From Ceratopteris richardii (lineage: Eukaryota > Streptophyta > Polypodiopsida > Polypodiales > Pteridaceae): a stretch of 64,000 bases of DNA. Of the stretch, positions 59,978 to 64,000 are shown one piece after another. The stretch is taken from positions 89,561,199 through 89,625,198 of the forward strand of contig CM035417.1 of assembly GCA_020310875.1 (NCBI GenBank), in the 5' to 3' direction. A model generated the notes under the pieces. The model did not search any database, was not told the origin of the DNA, and saw only the letters and a list, made by a program, of their open reading frames with translations. Position 1 is the stretch's first letter; every line of letters starts with the position of its first letter. Made by a program: the position numbers and the translations under genes.

Positions 59978-61610
59978 AGAATGGTTCTCTAATTATGCAG
60001 CAAAGTCTCTTGGTACCGTGAGACTTGGTGACTCTTAGCAATGTGATGTTGTGGGGATTGGAGATGTGGTTCTGCAATTCATTGATGGTTCAAAATTTAC
60101 TATGCATAATGTACGCCATGTACCTCAGTTATCACATAGTTTGATGTCAGTTGGACAACTTGATGACCTTGGTTACAAGGTGGTCTTCTATGCTCAGTCC
60201 TTTCGCATATCAAAGGGCATGGTTATTGCAAAAGGAAGCAAAGTTGGCTCACTTTATCCTTTATTTGTATCACAGAAAGAACACTTGTTAGCTGTTACTG
60301 AACAGCCTATGGCTTGTATTTGGCATGGTCGTTTGGGCCATATATCCCATAGAATGGAAAATATTTCTCGTTCTAGCTACTTACCTGTGTTATCTTTCTC
60401 TGATTTTTCATTTTGTGAGCATTGTCAATATGGAAAGCAAACCAGAAATGTGCATAGAACACACATTGAATCTTCAATTCAACCTTTAGATCTCGTTCAT
60501 ACAGATGTGTGTGGTCCTATGCCCACTAGGTCCTTAGGTGGTTCTCTTTACTTGGTCACTTTCATAGATGATGCTGCTAGAAAAGTTTGGGTATATCCTA
60601 TCAAATCGAAGAATGAGGTATTTCCTACTTTCAAAAAATGGCTTGCTTCAGTTTATACTGAAAAAGGAACTAAGTTTAAGGCTTTACGTTCAGATAACAG
60701 GGGTGAGTATACCTCACATGAATTCAGCCTTTTCTGTCAGTCTAGAGGGATTCGTAGAGAGTTTACAGCTCCTTATACCCCAGTACATAATGGTGTAGCT
60801 GAGAGGATGAATAGAACTGTTCAAGATAGAGTAGTCTCTATGTTGCATCATGCAAACCTCTCACAAGGCTTTTGGGCAGAAGCAGTATTGACTGCAGTTC
60901 ATGTGATTAACCTTTCACCTAGTACTGCCAAAGGTCTCAAAGTGGCACAAGAGTTGTGGACAAGGAAGCCACCATATTATGATCATCTTCGAGTTTTTGG
61001 GTGTGAAGCATATGTTCATATACCCAAGAATCTTAGACAAAAGTTGGACCATAAGTCAAAGAAATGCATTTTTCTTGGATATGGTCGAGAAGGACAATTT
61101 GGATATCGCTTATGGGATCCTAAAACATGGACAGTGATCAGAACAAGTGATGTTATTTTCAATGATTCTAAGATGCATAAACAGCCCACTAAGGAGGTTG
61201 AAGTGAGAAGAGTGGTGTTTGAGGATACTAGTCCTCCGGTTAGCATGCATAAAAATGTTGCACATAGGGATGTTCAAGAGAATGTCCATTCAGATCAGTC
61301 TGCACATGTTTTTGTTCAGCAACAATTGAGATGTTCTGCACGTGTCTCACAACCACCTGATAGATATCTTCCAGGTTTAGATTTTGTTATGCTAACAGAT
61401 TCCTGTGAACCTTCTTGCTACAAAGAGGCTATGCAGACAGAGGATCACATCAAGTGGGAACGTGCCATGAAGAGTGAGTTGGATTCTATTCACAAGAATG
61501 GTACTTGGGATTTAGTACCTTTGCCAAATGGCAGGAAAGCTTTGCCATGTAAATGGGTATATAAGCTGAAATTCACATCAGATAGTGCTTCTCCAAAGTA
61601 TAAAGCATGA
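59978..61610 (+). pseudogene. Copia-5 protease remnant, pre-integrase and integrase
   Basis: The protease active site is missing: the reading goes from WLILFPTPHREWFSNYAAKS where Asp-Ser-Gly should precede, a small deletion. From 60051 a 519-residue frame is open: LSHSLMSVGQLDDLGYKVVF, pre-integrase IWHGRLGHISHRM and CEHCQYGKQTR, and integrase with Asp in LVHTDVCGP, Asp in LRSDNRGEY and Glu in HNGVAERMNRT. The D,D,E set is intact. A TGA at 61608 ends the frame just before RT. Confidence 0.86.
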
Positions 61611-62959
61611 CTTGTTGCAAAGGGTTTTAAGCAACAACATGGTGTTGATTTCAAGAAAATCTTCTCTCCAGTGGTTAAGATGACTACCATGTGCATGTTG
61701 CTTGGATTCGTTGCAATGGAGGACTTAGAGCTAGTCCAAATGGATGTGAAAACTGCTTTCTTGCATGGAGATCTTACAGATGAGATCTATATGGAACAAC
61801 CAGAGGGTTATGTAGTTCCTGGCAAGGAAAGTCTAGTTTGTAAGCTCAAGAAGAGCTTGTATGGACTTAAACAGTCCCCTAGACAATGGTACCAAAAGTT
61901 TGATGCTTTTATGAAGTCTCAAGGCTATTCTCGAAACAATGAGGATCATTGTCTCTACACAAAGAGATGCTTAGATGGCAGCTTGATATGTTTGATATTT
62001 TATGTCAATGATATGTTGATTGCTGGGAAGTCCTCTTATGACTTGTCAATTCTCAAAAAGAAGTTGAATCAGACATTTGATATGAAGGATTTGGGGATGC
62101 CAAACATAATCTTGGCATGTGCATTACTCCTGATAGGAGTAAAAGATGCATATACTTGTCTCAAAGTGAGTACATATCCAAAGTACTTCACAGGTTCAAT
62201 ATGCAGGCTGGAAAGGCATTGAGTACACCTTTACCCACATATGTGAAATTGAGCAAGGATGATTTCCCTAAATCAGATGAGGAAAAGGAATTTATGACCA
62301 AAATTCCCTATCATTTTGCTGTTGGTAGTCTCATGTACGCTATGGTAGCTACGAGACCAGACATTGCATTTGTAGTGGGAGTTGTGAGCAGATATATGTC
62401 TAATCCTGGCAAGAAACATTGGGAAGCAGTCAAGATGATTTTGAGATATCTGAGTGGCTCTAAGGACAAGCGTCTATGCTTAGGTAGAGGGAAGGCATCC
62501 ATTATTGGTTACATAGATTCTGACTATGCTGGTTGTGTAGACAATCGTAAGTCTACATCAGGGTACATTTTTCATTTTGTTGGAGGTGCTATCTCTTGGA
62601 GATCTCGTCTTCAAGAATGTACAGCTGTTTCCACCATAGAAGCAGAGTATGTTGCAGCAAGTGAGGCATGTAAGGAAGCATTGTGGCTTTCTCGTCTTGC
62701 TTGTGATATGGGTTTACCTCAGCATGTACCTCGCTTGCTCAGTGATAGTCAGAGTGCCATTGCTCTAGCTAAGAATCCGGTCTATCATGCAAAGACCAAG
62801 CACATTGAGGTGAGGTATCACTTCATTAGAGATTGCTTAGCCACTGAGCACATTATTCTTGAGAAGGTTCACACTCGAGATAATGTTGCAGATGCTTTGA
62901 CTAAAGCTTTACCACAGGATAGCTTTCGACACTATTGTCACTTGATGGGGATTACTTGA
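61611..62959 (+). pseudogene. Copia-5 reverse transcriptase and RNase H
   Basis: RT continues with QMDVKTAFLHGDLTDEIYME and YGLKQSPRQWYQKF. The catalytic motif reads YVND instead of YVDD, so an essential Asp is Asn. A frameshift near 62100-62117 leads into the rest of RT and RNase H (VGSLMYAMVATRPDIAFVVG, DSDYAGCVDNRKSTSGYIF, STIEAEYVAASEACKEALWL), which is open to 62959. Confidence 0.88.
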
Positions 62960-63025
62960 TTCTTGATCTTACACAGTCACTTGTATACTGTGTAACATGC
63001 CCATCAGGTGGGAGGTATAGTTTGC

Positions 63026-63125
63026 ATACTTACACTCAGGTATTCTTTATCATTCTTTAGTTTTCTCCCATAGTTATACTTACACTCAGGTATTCTTTAT
63101 CATTCTTTAGTTTTCTCCCATAGTT
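63026..63125 (+). repeat. Exact 50-bp tandem duplication
   Basis: 63026-63075 and 63076-63125 are identical (each begins ATACTTACACTCAGG). It lies between Copia-5 RNase H and its 3' LTR. Its exactness suggests a recent slip. Confidence 0.95.
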
Positions 63126-63156
63126 ACTTTGGCCATGTTGGCCTTTAGTGCGAGAT

Positions 63157-63420
63157 TGTTGCCCTTAGTGTCCATGTGAAGGGCCAAATGGCCACTGGAC
63201 ACTTCTTTGTATATGTTCTTTAATAAAACATATAGTGGCCTGGTCAGTCACAGACTGTAAGTTCAACCGCTTTTGTAAGACCTAAGAAGTCTATCTTCGT
63301 GCTCCCTGTGTAGTGTGTTTTTCTGCGTATTTTGTAGCCTCTGTGTGGAGTAATGTGTGCAGCCTTAGGATCTTGGTTTTCTACTCCGAGCATATCATCA
63401 TGAAGCTCTCCAGAAGGAGA
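63157..63420 (+). repeat. Copia-5 3' LTR, truncated
   Basis: It starts TGTTGCCCTTAGTGTCCATG and matches 57542-57805 until AGCTCTC(A/C)AGAAGGAG, then unrelated sequence begins. Confidence 0.8.
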
Positions 63421-64000
63421 GCGCACTGTGGTGCATCGCCATCGAAATACTTCAAGGCATTTATCTTATGCTTGAAGCAAAAATAGAAGCTAGGACTCTG
63501 CCCATCCAAAGAACCATACTTTTTTGGTGCAAGAAGCAAGCTAAGATCTTAGCTTATGATCTTGGACTCCTCTCATCTTTAGTTACACATAAATGTAATT
63601 TGTATGAACTTATGTTTGTAAAGTTCAAAGTTCCAAACCTTTTACTTATCTTAGTCAAATGGAAAAGCAAAAAGTAGGAGGAATCTCGTGAATGAAGCGA
63701 TCCAAAAGCCACAACTTTAGTTGGATTTCAAATTCATATTGATCCTAAGATGTAGCATCACTTTTAGGTGGATGATTCAACCTCATTCAAATTCAAAAAA
63801 CATGGACACAAGAACTATCTTCTAGTCACCGGGTGTGAGAGTCTTCCTATGACTTTTGAGTAGAACTTATGAGCCTACATTGTACTCACTTGAAGTGAGA
63901 GACATCCACCACAAATCGTTTGTACCATATGTGCAATATCAATACACATTATGATTCATCTACATTGACATCTCATTCTCTGTGTGTTGCTAGAGTACCT
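63421..64000 (-). repeat. Diverged nest-family leader/LTR sequence
   Basis: From about 63520 the sequence resembles 32230-32430 and 34680-34880 (TCTTGGACT, then TTGTAAA, then CTTATCTT-GTCAA). It replaces the end of the Copia-5 3' LTR. The far end resembles 25450-25660 inverted (TACATTGTACTCACTTGAAG). Confidence 0.5.

Larger units (their letters stand above)
57542..63420 (+). mobile_element. Copia-5: plus-strand copia element with long 5' LTR
   Basis: The 5' LTR runs from TGTTACCG at 57542 to 58960, followed by primer site 58961-58972 (TGGCATCAGAGG), gag, pol, a degenerate purine tract (GTGCGAGAT before 63157) and a 3' LTR that matches only 57542-57805 before it is lost at about 63420. Coding is broken by a few frameshifts and stops. 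Confidence 0.85.

Overview
The window looks like nuclear DNA from a land plant with a large, transposon-filled genome. The evidence is Ty1/copia elements with initiator-tRNA-Met-type primer sites, a plant-type L1 LINE, a Ty3/gypsy reverse transcriptase, very long (CT)n tracts, short GT-AG introns and a plant-like 5S rRNA-derived segment. No core housekeeping gene is visible. Very low gene density and a possible fragment of a polysaccharide-lyase (PL20-like) gene make me lean towards a fern or other non-flowering plant; this is inference only.

Layout. 1-4.1 kb is the only gene-like part. It holds a minus-strand TATA box under three G-box repeats, a family of about 74-bp hairpins sharing one conserved arm (five copies, one at the centre of a 272-bp palindrome), a small two-exon gene whose first 11 residues nearly copy the histone H3 tail, and a minus-strand secreted-protein gene fragment. 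4.1-8.2 kb is unassigned sequence with a GA-rich block, a repeated 31-bp motif and four small hairpins with one loop and changing stems. 8.2-14.9 kb is a nearly complete minus-strand copia element with two long LTRs (Copia-1), joined on its right to an older minus-strand copia element (Copia-2, to about 18.2 kb). A broken plus-strand copia element follows (Copia-3, to about 21.2 kb).

21.2-36 kb and 42.3-45.2 kb form one nest of related LTR elements (called the nest family here) that carry gag but no visible pol. They have LTRs of about 0.9-1.1 kb, a TGGTATAAGAGCC primer site, purine tracts, and two huge (CT)n tracts. A 6.3-kb L1 LINE with two intact overlapping reading frames and a 14-16 bp target-site duplication sits inside one of these LTRs (35983-42279). 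45.2-49.4 kb is a degenerate plus-strand copia element (Copia-4). 49.4-57.5 kb holds decayed gag-like and Ty3/gypsy fragments. 57.5-63.4 kb is Copia-5, with most pol domains readable but its protease motif deleted and its RT aspartate changed; its 5' LTR carries an antisense 5S-like segment. The right edge returns to nest-family sequence.

Most coding sequence therefore belongs to transposons. The LINE is the only element whose proteins look complete. The gag-only nest family would need enzymes from elsewhere to move. The host-like candidates worth following are the H3-tail-like gene with its flanking hairpins and the secreted-protein fragment at 3.4-3.7 kb.
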